Shown: positions 19,806 to 28,790 of the stretch, piece by piece
How positions within the stretch are numbered: position 1 is the first letter of the stretch
Layout: each line of letters starts with the position of its first letter
Assembly: GCF_022014595.1 (NCBI RefSeq)
Contig: NZ_CP091740.1
Span: forward strand, 868,001 to 932,000
DNA length: 64,000 nt
Source: Solitalea lacus
GTDB lineage: Bacteria > Bacteroidota > Bacteroidia > Sphingobacteriales > Sphingobacteriaceae
Reading direction: 5' to 3'
Position numbers and translations under genes: made by a program
Notes under the pieces: model-generated
What the model was told of the DNA's origin: nothing
Seen by the model: only the letters and a program-made list of their open reading frames with translations
Database searches by the model: none

Positions 19806-20420
19806 TTGGATAAAATCAGTATTCTTCAAAAGTATATTCCTGCACCTGCAGCTCCGCTAATTGTAAAGTGGATAGATTATTATAAGGCTGAGCTTAAAAT
19901 CAGTAGAAATCGTAGTACCAAGTTAGGAGATTATCGTCATCCTTATGGCGGTAAAGGACATCGGATTTCGGTGAATTATAATCTCAATCAATATTCATTT
20001 TTGATCACCCTGGTACATGAGTTCGCCCACCTCTTAAATTATAATCGACATAAAAATAAGGTAAAGCCTCATGGTACGGAATGGAAAAAGGCATTTCAAG
20101 AAATGATGCATCCTTTTTTCGAAATGAATATTTTTCCGGTTGATGTTGAGTCTGCATTAAAAGCATACATGCAAAATCCGGCAGCATCGAGCTGCAGTGA
20201 TATGAATTTGTTGCGAGTTCTAAAGAATTACGATAAAAAGCAAGAGGTTTTGCTTGCCGTAGAAAAATTACCGTTTAATGCAGTTTTTTCTTTACCCAAT
20301 GGACGGAAGTTTCAAAAGTTAGAACTAATCAGAAAACGTTACCGTTGTGTTGAGCTGAGTACTAAAAGAATGTATCTTTTCAACCCTTTGGCTGAAGTGG
20401 TAGAGCTCAACAATCACTAA
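19806..20420 (+). CDS. SprT-like zinc metalloprotease family protein
   Basis: 204 residues with a SprT-like domain: H71-E72-x-x-H75 in LVHEFAHLLNYN and a third candidate ligand, H89, in KPHGTEW. The spacing and the GTEWKKAF motif are typical of SprT/Spartan-like domains; in eukaryotes Spartan cleaves DNA-protein crosslinks, but bacterial roles are not settled. The start must be TTG: TAA closes the frame at 19794 and no early ATG exists. The C-terminal zinc-ribbon seen in some family members is not evident. It lies 64 bp after feoB and converges with the next gene on the other strand. Confidence 0.82.
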   Translation: MDKISILQKYIPAPAAPLIVKWIDYYKAELKISRNRSTKLGDYRHPYGGKGHRISVNYNLNQYSFLITLVHEFAHLLNYNRHKNKVKPHGTEWKKAFQEMMHPFFEMNIFPVDVESALKAYMQNPAASSCSDMNLLRVLKNYDKKQEVLLAVEKLPFNAVFSLPNGRKFQKLELIRKRYRCVELSTKRMYLFNPLAEVVELNNH

Positions 20421-20424
20421 CTTC

Positions 20425-21342
20425 TTATTGAGCCGGAGCCTCAATATCCAATACAATTCTCCAGAATCCAGAATTTTCTTTGCGCCAAACTCTTAAATAA
20501 TTAATGTTTTGAGTCGTTTTTTGGTTTTTAACGATTGTTGTAATGCTTCCTGTGCCAGTTGTATAGCCTAGATCTCGGGAAGGGGCTACGTACACGTGTG
20601 AGTTACGATAAGAGTACTCGACGTATTGTGAATTCAAATAGGTTAATGCAGGTGATTTTCCTAAAATTGGTAACTGATTATTTCTTAATAACCGTATGCT
20701 TGAACTAAGAAACTCCTTATAGGTAGTTTCAGTTTTTCCATTTGTTATGGCGCCACAATAAAGTTCATCGGTGGCTTTTAATATTTCCATGGAGTTTTTT
20801 TGCTGCTCTTCGGCAATAAAGTCAAGTGTTGCGCGCTTCATCCCAAATGTCATAGGGTTTGCATAGGTGAATTGTGGAGTGAACGCAGTTTTTCCATGGG
20901 CAATACCTAGGTCCAGCATCAACTCCCATTTCTTTTTCTCCTTAATCCAAATAGAAACATATTCGCCGGAATTGATACTAATAACCCCATCATTTTCTCC
21001 TTTGTAATCGTATGGTCCTGTTGTAAATCCCAAGGTCTGGTCATTGGAAACATCTGCAAAAACAGGTTCTCGCGTAAGAGTTCCAGGTATATCGTTTGGG
21101 AGGAGTTTAAAATAATTGATTCCATTCACCGGCTCGGGTCGGAATATAATACCATCTTTATGTAAAACAGATAAATATGCCTCCTTTATTCCTTTTTGTC
21201 CCGCCATCGCACTAAACTGTTTATCCCTATGGATAATATTCTCTATAAAGTCGGGTACAGTTTGGGAAAATAAATTAGAAGTTAGGATGGTAACTAGGTA
21301 TAAAGTAGAAATGAGTTTTATAACGATTCGTTTTACTGTCAT
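20425..21342 (-). CDS. Exported protein of unknown function
   Basis: About 305 residues from the ATG at 21342, which gives a clean signal peptide (MTVKRIVIKL then ISTLYLVTILTSNLFSQ). The frame continues upstream to a TTG at 21393, but that would bury the signal. The mature part has repeated aromatic/Gly stretches (LGFTTGPYDYKGEN and DLGYTTGTGSITTIV) and ends YLRVWRKENSGFWRIVLDIE. That ending resembles the NTF2-like/DUF4440 pattern, possibly two such domains in tandem. No catalytic motif is visible. The gene sits alone between convergent and divergent neighbours, so context offers no help. Confidence 0.75.
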   Translation of the reverse strand: MTVKRIVIKLISTLYLVTILTSNLFSQTVPDFIENIIHRDKQFSAMAGQKGIKEAYLSVLHKDGIIFRPEPVNGINYFKLLPNDIPGTLTREPVFADVSNDQTLGFTTGPYDYKGENDGVISINSGEYVSIWIKEKKKWELMLDLGIAHGKTAFTPQFTYANPMTFGMKRATLDFIAEEQQKNSMEILKATDELYCGAITNGKTETTYKEFLSSSIRLLRNNQLPILGKSPALTYLNSQYVEYSYRNSHVYVAPSRDLGYTTGTGSITTIVKNQKTTQNINYLRVWRKENSGFWRIVLDIEAPAQ

Positions 21343-21478
21343 TTGAGCCTTAACGGTATTTTTAATAATTGTAAAAATAGGTGGATACTGCAAAAGTTAG
21401 AGAAAAAAGTGATAATTTTAATAGAATGCCTATCTATTTTGAAAAATAAGTCTCTTATCAGTATTAACGCATAAACAT

Positions 21479-22153
21479 ATGAAAAAGTTATTGCATCTAT
21501 TTTTTCTAGGGATAATTGGATATTGCTCAAATGCTCAAGATCTTGATGGCTACCGACTTTCAGGCGGTGCCTATATTGCTCCCAAAGCATATACAACCTA
21601 TAAGCAACTGCCATTTTTTAAAGAATCCTTTTTAAAAGGAAAACTTACAACCGTAAGCGGCAGAGTTATCAATCCCATTAGTTTAAGGTTTGATATGTTC
21701 GCAGAGGAGTTGCAATATATTTATGATAAAAAAGTATATCTGGTTAGTGAGCCTGTTGCAGAGTTTGTATTATATGATTCTTTGGGAGACATTGCAACGG
21801 AATATGTTTTTAGACGCTATTTTATTGAACCGGTCGTTAAGCCCAAGCCTGTATTTTGTCAGGTATTGTATGATGGCAAAACTAAACTTGTAAAATATGT
21901 GAAGAAAACTGAAGTAACAGTGTCTGATATGACAAGTGCTACCACAGAAAAAAGTTTTACTGATTATCAAGCGCTATATTTTCAGCAGGGTACTAATCAG
22001 CTGGTAAAGCTTGATAAAAATATAAAAAACCTGCTGTTAACGTTATCTAATGATAAACAACAGCAGGTTCAAAATTATATTAAAACAAATAAGGTAAAAC
22101 TGAGTGATGAAGCCCAATTGACAAATTTATTTGTGTACTTAGACAATCTTTAA
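21479..22153 (+). CDS. Exported protein of unknown function
   Basis: 224 residues with a signal peptide ending near residue 19 ([11 protein letters not shown]). The mature protein has beta-type segments such as [19 protein letters not shown], then [17 protein letters not shown] and YVFRRYFIE, and ends in a Lys/Gln-rich helix ([17 protein letters not shown]). I do not recognise the family. It is divergent from the exported protein at 20425, and its last four bases overlap the end of cysS on the other strand. Confidence 0.75.
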   Translation: MKKLLHLFFLGIIGYCSNAQDLDGYRLSGGAYIAPKAYTTYKQLPFFKESFLKGKLTTVSGRVINPISLRFDMFAEELQYIYDKKVYLVSEPVAEFVLYDSLGDIATEYVFRRYFIEPVVKPKPVFCQVLYDGKTKLVKYVKKTEVTVSDMTSATTEKSFTDYQALYFQQGTNQLVKLDKNIKNLLLTLSNDKQQQVQNYIKTNKVKLSDEAQLTNLFVYLDNL

Positions 22154-23610
22154 ACAGTACTCCAAGTGGTACCTTCTTTACTGTCTTTTAGTTGATACCC
22201 TATTTCAAGTAGTTTATTTCTGATTGCATCCGAAGTAGCATAATCTCTATTTGCTTTAGCATTATTACGGATATCGATCAGAAGGTCTATTACTTTTCCA
22301 ACATTATTTGCAGCATGTTCGTCCTTGGTTAGTCCAAAAATATTGAATAAAAAGCTGTTAAATAATTGTTTTAATGCTTCCAGGTCTTCAGGAGTAATGG
22401 TTTCCAATCCTGCTTTTACAGAATTGATGATTCGTACTCCCTCAAACAATTCAGCGATTGCAATAGGTGTATTGAAATCATCACTCATGGCATCATAACA
22501 TCTTTTCTTTAAGGCCATGATATCAGAAGTAGACTGGTCTGACGTGCTTAAGTCCTCTAATAAATCATAAGCCGCCATCATGCGTTTAAACCCTTTTTCA
22601 GAGGCATCTAAGGCTTCATTTGAAAAATCTAATGTACTACGGTAATGAGCTTGAAGCATAAAAAAGCGAACTACCATAGGGCTATAGCCTTTGTTCAGTA
22701 ACGGATGGAGACCTGTGAAAAGTTCATGAGGCAAGAAGCTGTTGCCTAATGATTTTGACATTTTTTGTCCGTTAACAGTAAGCATATTTGTGTGAACCCA
22801 ATAGTTGGCTGGGTGTTTACCACAGAATGCAATATTTTGAGCTATTTCGTTAGTGTGGTGAGTTGGAATAAGGTCCATGCCTCCACCGTGAATATCAAAA
22901 TGTGAACCCAGGTATTTGTTGCTCATAGCCGAGCATTCAAGGTGCCAGCCCGGAAAGCCCATTCCCCATGGAGAAGGCCATTGCATTAAATGCTCAGGTT
23001 TTGCTTTTATCCAGAGGGCAAAGTCAAGTGCTCCACGCTTTTCTTCTTGTCCGTCCAAATCGCGGGTATTATTAAGCAAATCCTCTATGTTACGACCACT
23101 TAGAATACCATAATTTTGCTCTTTATTGTATTTGTCAACATCAAAATAAATGCTGCCGTTAACCTCGTACGCATAGCCATTTTCCAACAGTTTGCGAGTC
23201 ATTTCAATTTGCTCAATGATATGTCCCGTTGCTGTAGGTTCAATACTTGGCGGCAAAACGTTAAATACTTCCATTACCTGTCTGAATCCTACAGTGTACT
23301 TTTGTACAATCTCCATCGGTTCCACTTGGGCAAGTTTTGCTTTTTTTGCAATTTTATCTTCGCCTACATCGGCATCGCTTTCCAAATGACCGGCATCGGT
23401 AACGTTGCGTACATACCTAACCTTATAGCCTAAATGGCTTAAGTACCTGAAAATAATGTCGAAAGAGATAAAAGTGCGACAATTACCCAAATGCACATCG
23501 CTGTAAACGGTCGGGCCGCATACATACATACCAACAAGTGGGGGATTGATCGGCTTAAATTCTTCCTTACTTCTGCTTAAAGTGTTGTAAATAATTACAG
23601 GTTGTTGCAT
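22150..23610 (-). CDS. cysS: Cysteinyl-tRNA synthetase
   Basis: 486 residues, class I aminoacyl-tRNA synthetase. The zinc/Cys site CGPTVY starts at C31, the HIGH-type motif is HLGN at 40-43, and the KMSKS loop is intact near residue 283 ([10 protein letters not shown]). HLECSAMS and HHTNEIAQ supply further conserved zinc-site residues. It charges tRNA(Cys) with cysteine. A TAATTTTG -7 element lies about 35 bp upstream. It converges with the exported protein at 21479 with a 4-bp overlap of stop regions. No T-box is apparent and none is expected in this phylum. Confidence 0.97.
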   Translation of the reverse strand: MQQPVIIYNTLSRSKEEFKPINPPLVGMYVCGPTVYSDVHLGNCRTFISFDIIFRYLSHLGYKVRYVRNVTDAGHLESDADVGEDKIAKKAKLAQVEPMEIVQKYTVGFRQVMEVFNVLPPSIEPTATGHIIEQIEMTRKLLENGYAYEVNGSIYFDVDKYNKEQNYGILSGRNIEDLLNNTRDLDGQEEKRGALDFALWIKAKPEHLMQWPSPWGMGFPGWHLECSAMSNKYLGSHFDIHGGGMDLIPTHHTNEIAQNIAFCGKHPANYWVHTNMLTVNGQKMSKSLGNSFLPHELFTGLHPLLNKGYSPMVVRFFMLQAHYRSTLDFSNEALDASEKGFKRMMAAYDLLEDLSTSDQSTSDIMALKKRCYDAMSDDFNTPIAIAELFEGVRIINSVKAGLETITPEDLEALKQLFNSFLFNIFGLTKDEHAANNVGKVIDLLIDIRNNAKANRDYATSDAIRNKLLEIGYQLKDSKEGTTWSTV

Positions 23611-23644
23611 GTGCGTTAAACTTTTACTCTTTATTGAATTGCCA

Positions 23645-23652
23645 CAAAATTA
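23645..23652 (-). promoter_or_regulatory. -7 promoter element for cysS
   Basis: On the minus strand this reads TAATTTTG, matching TAnnTTTG, 34 bp before the cysS start. Confidence 0.45.
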
Positions 23653-23834
23653 ACAATCTTTATGTCAACGAACTACTAATAGTTGTTAAGGCATAACAGA
23701 ATAGGTAGATTTTTGTTGCGTTTTAGATTCTTTTAATTTAATAGCTAGCGATTCGTTCTATATGTTAATAATCCGTCAGTTCAGCTTGATCGCATCAAAA
23801 AGCTTTCCAAATTTTAATAAAAAAGGAGCCGAAG

Positions 23835-24944
23835 CTAATTAAACATTATGTCACTTCGCACCGGATAGTGATCCGATAGCTTTTTGGGTGTGATTTTATA
23901 GGTTTTGGCTTTGAAATAATTGTCAAATAGAATAAAGTCGATTTGAAAATTAGGGAAGGCCCCACCATAAGTTTTTCCAAAGCCTACACCCCGTTGAGTA
24001 AATGCACTGTTCATGCCCTTTGAAACAGTACAATAAGCATAAGAAAGTGGAGTGTCATTAAAATCTCCACAGAGTAAGACCGGATATGGGCTACTTTGGA
24101 CCGCTTCTGCAACAAGCTTGGCTTGAATACTTCGTTTTTCAAATGCTTTTTTCAGCATTCTTGCTATCCTGCGGGTAAGTACCGGATCGGTGCTAAGGGA
24201 ATCCCTTATTTTTTGATAATATTTATAATCTTGTTGTTGAAAACTTATCGATTGTAAGTGAATGTTAAAAATCCGTACGATTCTTCCATGAATATTCAGG
24301 TCGGCATAAATACAGGTATTGTCAGTTCTTTCGCCTGAAAAAGGTATTTCCTTACTGCTTTCTATAGGATATTTTGAAAATATTGCCAATCCTGTTGATT
24401 CGTAATCATCTCCAATAATTTTTTTTACATACACATCCTTGGTTCCCATTATATGCTGTATGCTGTCTTTAATATTGAACTTACCTTTCTTTCTGGTATA
24501 GAATTCCTGAATACAAAGTATATCCGGATTTTCATTACGTATCAGCTCCAATATTTTGTTCTTGGTGGAGTCATCATTACTTCGTTTGTTGATAGGACGG
24601 AAATAATGCGTATTGTAACTCATTACCCTAATAGAGCTGTCGGGTTTGTGTTCAATGTCATAGGGTAAGTTGAAACCAAAACTGTTTTTATGGAATGGGG
24701 TACCAGCGGCTATAACTATTAGGGATAGCCAGGCAGGTCTGCGCCAAATAATAAGCCAGAATAAGAAAAATAATAAATTAATTAATAGAATAAATGGATA
24801 AGCCAATCCAAAAAAGGCGATTGGCCATAAATATACAGGATCAATAAATGGAGCCAGATAGCATACCAGCAAAAAAATAGCGGCAACAATATTAGCGGTA
24901 AAAACGAATTTATGGGCTAAACTTCTTCTTTTATGGTTTTTCAT
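23835..24944 (-). CDS. Membrane-anchored endonuclease/exonuclease/phosphatase family protein
   Basis: 369 residues. The first 95 or so contain about three membrane helices (FTANIVAAIFLLVCYLAPFI, IAFFGLAYPFILLINLLFFLFW, PAWLSLIVIAAG). The rest is an EEP (exo-endo-phosphatase) fold with the family motifs MSYNTHYF, ILCIQEFYT, GDFNDTPLSYAY, DFILFD and SDHYPV. These supply the Asn, Glu, Asp and His of the metal site. The substrate is unknown: such enzymes can be nucleases or sphingomyelinase/inositol-type phosphatases. It overlaps the rhomboid gene by 4 bp and so belongs to a mutL-rhomboid-rhomboid-EEP run. Confidence 0.88.
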   Translation of the reverse strand: MKNHKRRSLAHKFVFTANIVAAIFLLVCYLAPFIDPVYLWPIAFFGLAYPFILLINLLFFLFWLIIWRRPAWLSLIVIAAGTPFHKNSFGFNLPYDIEHKPDSSIRVMSYNTHYFRPINKRSNDDSTKNKILELIRNENPDILCIQEFYTRKKGKFNIKDSIQHIMGTKDVYVKKIIGDDYESTGLAIFSKYPIESSKEIPFSGERTDNTCIYADLNIHGRIVRIFNIHLQSISFQQQDYKYYQKIRDSLSTDPVLTRRIARMLKKAFEKRSIQAKLVAEAVQSSPYPVLLCGDFNDTPLSYAYCTVSKGMNSAFTQRGVGFGKTYGGAFPNFQIDFILFDNYFKAKTYKITPKKLSDHYPVRSDIMFN

Positions 24945-25834
24945 TCTTTTTCCTGGCTTGCTCTGAACAGGATATCCTTTTCTTCTTTGGTTAACCCTTC
25001 GTAACCATACTTAGATATTTTGTCGAGAATCCGGTCAATGATTTCTTGTTTATCTAGTTGCTTTTTAACGTTTTTCTTGTCATTTGCGGGATTGCGGTAC
25101 GTCACTTTCAACTTGGGTTTTCGTTTAAAAAGTTTGGTAAAGAACCTGAAGAAAGATTGGAAAGGAGAACTTACATCACGCCCCTTTCGTAACTGCTTAA
25201 TATAGACGAACCCGATTATAGCTCCTCCCAAGTGAGCAATATGCCCACCTGCATTATCACCGGTGATATTTATCAAATCAATTAATACAAAGAATAAAAC
25301 CAGGTACTTTATTTTTACTAAGCCCAAAAACAATAACATAAACTGATGATCGGGCAATAAAGTTGCAGTAGCAACAGCAATAGCTAATACACCTGCAGAA
25401 GCGCCTACGGTTCTGGATTGAGCCACAACATTTTCAAATACAGGGAAAAGGTTGTAAACTGCAATGAATAGTAGCCCGCCTACTAACCCTCCAAATATGT
25501 AGATAAGAGAGAACTTCTTACCTCCCAGGTATTCCTCCAATAGCTGACCGAACCAATATAAACCTAACATGTTGAACAAAAGGTGGAAAAAATCTTTATG
25601 CAAAAACATATAGGTAAACACACTCCATGGCTGTTTGATTAGAATATCAAACGATGCCGGTATAGATAAATACTCAATGATTTTTGTGGAAAAATTAGAG
25701 GGAAGCTTAAATAAAGTTTCAAAAACAAAAACCAGTTTGATGACAAAAAAGACAAAAACGTTTACTGCGATAAACTGATGCAGTTTTCGACGTGGACGGA
25801 AAAGAACCTGTTTTAACTCTTCAACTAAGCTCAT
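24941..25834 (-). CDS. Rhomboid family intramembrane serine protease
   Basis: 297 residues with about six membrane helices and a hydrophilic Lys-rich C-terminal tail. The fold markers are FLHKDFFHLLFNMLGLYWFG (L4 and TM2 region), a Ser motif GASAG and the His helix HIAHLGGAIIGF. The usual GxSG reads GASA-G here, a variant seen in some rhomboids, so activity is likely but not certain. Rhomboids cut membrane-embedded substrates using a Ser-His dyad. The stop overlaps the EEP gene by 4 bp and a second rhomboid lies 2 bp upstream, giving a tandem pair. Confidence 0.9.
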   Translation of the reverse strand: MSLVEELKQVLFRPRRKLHQFIAVNVFVFFVIKLVFVFETLFKLPSNFSTKIIEYLSIPASFDILIKQPWSVFTYMFLHKDFFHLLFNMLGLYWFGQLLEEYLGGKKFSLIYIFGGLVGGLLFIAVYNLFPVFENVVAQSRTVGASAGVLAIAVATATLLPDHQFMLLFLGLVKIKYLVLFFVLIDLINITGDNAGGHIAHLGGAIIGFVYIKQLRKGRDVSSPFQSFFRFFTKLFKRKPKLKVTYRNPANDKKNVKKQLDKQEIIDRILDKISKYGYEGLTKEEKDILFRASQEKE

Positions 25835-25836
25835 GA

Positions 25837-26523
25837 TTAATAATATGAACCGGGTTTACGGATTTTCCACACTTTTAATAAAATGAAACCAAATAGCATG
25901 CCGCCTAAATGTGCATAGTGAGCAACATTGTCATTCGGGTTATTCTGTATTGCCATATAAAGTTCGATAGCTCCGTAAATAATTACAAAATATTTTGCCT
26001 TAATTGGGAAAAAAAAGTAAATATAAAGCATCATATTTGGGAATAGCAGCCCAAATGCTATTAGCAGTCCAAAAACTGCTCCAGATGCACCCAATACCGG
26101 TGGGTAACGAAACTCATTGGCGGATATGATATCCTGATGAATTGGAAAAAAGCTGCCACTTAAATTATATATCTGAATACCAGTTATCAGAAAATGCATG
26201 GCGATTGCTCCAATAACAGTAAGCATATAATAAGTTAAAAACCGTTTTGAGCCTAAATAGTTTTCAATGACAGGGCCGAAAACGAATACGGCAAACATAT
26301 TAAAGAACAAGTGTGCATATCCTCCATGTAAAAAGGCATAAGTAAATACCTGCCAAATCCTGAAATTGGGAGAGTCAACGTAAAATGCGGCACAATGTTC
26401 AGTCAGCCATGCATTAATGACTGGATTGAGTTGCGCTAAAAAACAAATAACATTAATAATTAATATATTCTTTACTACCGGAGGTAGCATGCTAAAGGCC
26501 GACGGTGGTCTGTAATTACTCAT
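25837..26523 (-). CDS. Rhomboid family intramembrane serine protease
   Basis: 228 residues, a compact six-helix rhomboid. It has the TM2 signature FLHGGYAHLFFNMFAVFVFG, the classical catalytic Ser motif GASGAVFG and the His helix HYAHLGGMLFGF. Unlike its downstream neighbour it keeps the canonical GxSG. The two genes are 2 bp apart and probably translated together; they differ too much to be a recent duplication. mutL lies 109 bp upstream on the same strand. Confidence 0.93.
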   Translation of the reverse strand: MSNYRPPSAFSMLPPVVKNILIINVICFLAQLNPVINAWLTEHCAAFYVDSPNFRIWQVFTYAFLHGGYAHLFFNMFAVFVFGPVIENYLGSKRFLTYYMLTVIGAIAMHFLITGIQIYNLSGSFFPIHQDIISANEFRYPPVLGASGAVFGLLIAFGLLFPNMMLYIYFFFPIKAKYFVIIYGAIELYMAIQNNPNDNVAHYAHLGGMLFGFILLKVWKIRKPGSYY

Positions 26524-26632
26524 ATTAAACAGCGTATAATCAATATGTGGGTGTTATGTTATTGATGGAATGTTCAATAATTTAATCAATTAAATTCAAA
26601 TATTTGTGCGTTTCCTGCTTCATGTTAAAGCT

Positions 26633-28495
26633 TTATGAAGAAAATCTTTTTACCAATTCTTCCAAGCCAATTGTTATGAATGTTGGTTTCCCCGACACAG
26701 CTACTTTAGGCATCTGACATGCAAATAGCTCATCAATTAACAGGCTCATTTCTTCTTTGCTCAATGCTGTTCCTGATTTTATGGCAGCCGTTCGAGCTAG
26801 GGAACGAGCAAGGTTATCTCGTTTATCTACCTTTAAAATAGTAGCATTTTGTTTAAAACTTTCTAAAAGGTTCTCAAGCAAACGGGCCTCATTACCACTG
26901 GCCACGTCCGACGGCACCCCATCAACCACCACTGAATTCCGCCCAAATTCCCTGATATCAAATCCCAAGGCTTTTACCTCATTCATCATCTCTTTTAAAA
27001 GTTCAAAATCGGAAGGTGACAATTCCAGTGTTTGCGGAAACAAACTTTGCTGACTGCTCCCTTTATGTGTTTCCAATGAGTTTAAATAACGCTCATATAG
27101 AATCCGTTCGTGTGCTGCTTGCTGATCAATTACAATAAATCCTGATTTTATGGGTGAAATAATGTAACGGTTGTGAATTTGAAACGACTGGTTTTCATTT
27201 AGCTTAAACTTAGGCGATTCTTCTTTTGGAGCAGGGAGATCAAATAATGGATGGGTATGAACATCTTTTTTGTCTTCATCTTCTCTAACAATTTTATAGA
27301 GTTGCTCCCAATTACCCACGTTTATAGCAGGCTGTGAGGTCGGTTGTCTGAATGAAGAACCTCCAGAGCGGCCGTTCTGCTGCTCAAATGGATTAAATTC
27401 AGGATTAACAGTTATAGTCGGCATACGAACTGCTGCTGTTGACGGCACAAAATCACGCAAGGCTGTGCTGGTTGGTGCCGCATCAAAATCAATAGCAGGG
27501 CTGATGTTATACTGTCCTAAAGAGCGTCTTACTGCCGATCGGATGATGGCGTAAATTACTTTCTCATTGTCAAATTTGATCTCCGTTTTGGTTGGATGAA
27601 CATTGATGTCGATATGAATAGGATCGATATTAATGAACAATACATAAAACGGGAATGAATCGGCAGGTAACAGCTCCTCATAAGCGGTAGTTATTGCATG
27701 ATTTAAATAGGCGTCCTTAATAAACCTGTTGTTGACAAAGAAAAATTGTTCACCCCTGGTTTTTTTTGAATACTCGGGTTTGCCTATAAAACCTTTAATG
27801 CTGATAATATCGGTTTGTTCCTCTAGTGGAACTAAACGTTCGTTATAACTATTTCCAAAAATATGGACAATGCGTTGTTTTAGTGTTCCCTTTGGCAAAT
27901 GAAACACTTCTTGCCCATCGTGATGCAGACTGAAAAAAACGTTAGGATTAGCCAATGCTATTCGCTGAAACTCGTCAATAATATGACGCATTTCAACAGG
28001 GTTGCTTTTTAAAAAGTTACGACGAGCCGGAATGTTGAAAAATAGATTTTTGGCAGAAAAGGAAGTGCCCGCACTGCAACTGCATGCTTCTTGCAACTTG
28101 ATTTCAGAGCCTTCAATCAACAACTGTGTGCCTACTTCGTCCTCATGGCGACGGGTTTTTAATTCAACCTGGGCAACTGCGGCAATAGAGGCGAGAGCTT
28201 CTCCCCGGAAACCCATGGTCCGAATAGAAAAAAGGTCCTCTGCTTTACGTATTTTTGAGGTGGCATGCCGTTCAAAGGCCATGCGACTGTCGGTGGCGCT
28301 CATTCCACAACCGTCGTCAATTACTTGTAAAAGTGCTTTTCCGGCATCTTTAACAATCAGTTTAATAGTGCTAGCCCCGGCATCAATAGAGTTTTCAATC
28401 AACTCTTTTACCGCTGATGCGGGTCGCTGCACTACTTCTCCTGCTGCAATCTGGTTGGCTACCGAATCCGGTAATAGTTGTATGATGTCTGACAT
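26633..28495 (-). CDS. mutL: DNA mismatch repair protein MutL
   Basis: 620 residues. The GHKL ATPase motifs are clear near the N-terminus: ENSIDAGAS, DDGCGM and TMGFRGEALASI. A transducer domain follows (VNVHPTKTEIKF), then a variable linker and the C-terminal dimerisation domain. MutL couples MutS mismatch recognition to strand removal. The endonuclease motif DQHA(x)2E(x)4E appears as DQQAAHERILYE, so His is replaced by Gln, and the usual Cys-Pro-His zinc motif near the end reads AVSGKPTF. Nicking activity is therefore uncertain. It heads the run mutL-rhomboid-rhomboid-EEP. Confidence 0.96.
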   Translation of the reverse strand: MSDIIQLLPDSVANQIAAGEVVQRPASAVKELIENSIDAGASTIKLIVKDAGKALLQVIDDGCGMSATDSRMAFERHATSKIRKAEDLFSIRTMGFRGEALASIAAVAQVELKTRRHEDEVGTQLLIEGSEIKLQEACSCSAGTSFSAKNLFFNIPARRNFLKSNPVEMRHIIDEFQRIALANPNVFFSLHHDGQEVFHLPKGTLKQRIVHIFGNSYNERLVPLEEQTDIISIKGFIGKPEYSKKTRGEQFFFVNNRFIKDAYLNHAITTAYEELLPADSFPFYVLFINIDPIHIDINVHPTKTEIKFDNEKVIYAIIRSAVRRSLGQYNISPAIDFDAAPTSTALRDFVPSTAAVRMPTITVNPEFNPFEQQNGRSGGSSFRQPTSQPAINVGNWEQLYKIVREDEDKKDVHTHPLFDLPAPKEESPKFKLNENQSFQIHNRYIISPIKSGFIVIDQQAAHERILYERYLNSLETHKGSSQQSLFPQTLELSPSDFELLKEMMNEVKALGFDIREFGRNSVVVDGVPSDVASGNEARLLENLLESFKQNATILKVDKRDNLARSLARTAAIKSGTALSKEEMSLLIDELFACQMPKVAVSGKPTFITIGLEELVKRFSS

Positions 28496-28631
28496 GCCTT
28501 TGTGTTAATCAATTTGATTGTTCCTTTTACTTAGGAATGTAGCTAGTCTTCTAGTAATAAATACGATGAATTAAACCCGAAAGTAAACCGTTTGTTTTAC
28601 ATAAACCATACAGATAGATCGATGCTACTCT

Positions 28632-28754
28632 ATGGTAAAATACTTAGTTTTGTCGGGGTTATTATTATTTGGGTTTTCAGTTGCTCGTATTTCGTTCAAA
28701 ATCAAAGTGTTGAAAGACGAGGTGAAAACAAATAAGGTTTCCGTAAAAGTATAA
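28632..28754 (+). CDS. Possible 40-residue membrane peptide
   Basis: A short open frame from ATG to TAA in the mutL-GH3 gap. It begins MVKYLVLSGLLLFGFSVARI, one hydrophobic helix, and continues with a basic tail (SFKIKVLKDEVKTNKVSVKV). The helix-plus-Lys/Arg tail looks protein-like, and it lies 36 bp before the GH3 gene on the same strand. I do not recognise a family. It could be chance. Confidence 0.3.
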   Translation: MVKYLVLSGLLLFGFSVARISFKIKVLKDEVKTNKVSVKV

Positions 28755-28790
28755 AATTCAATTCTAACAATTAAATATTCGTTAAAAACA

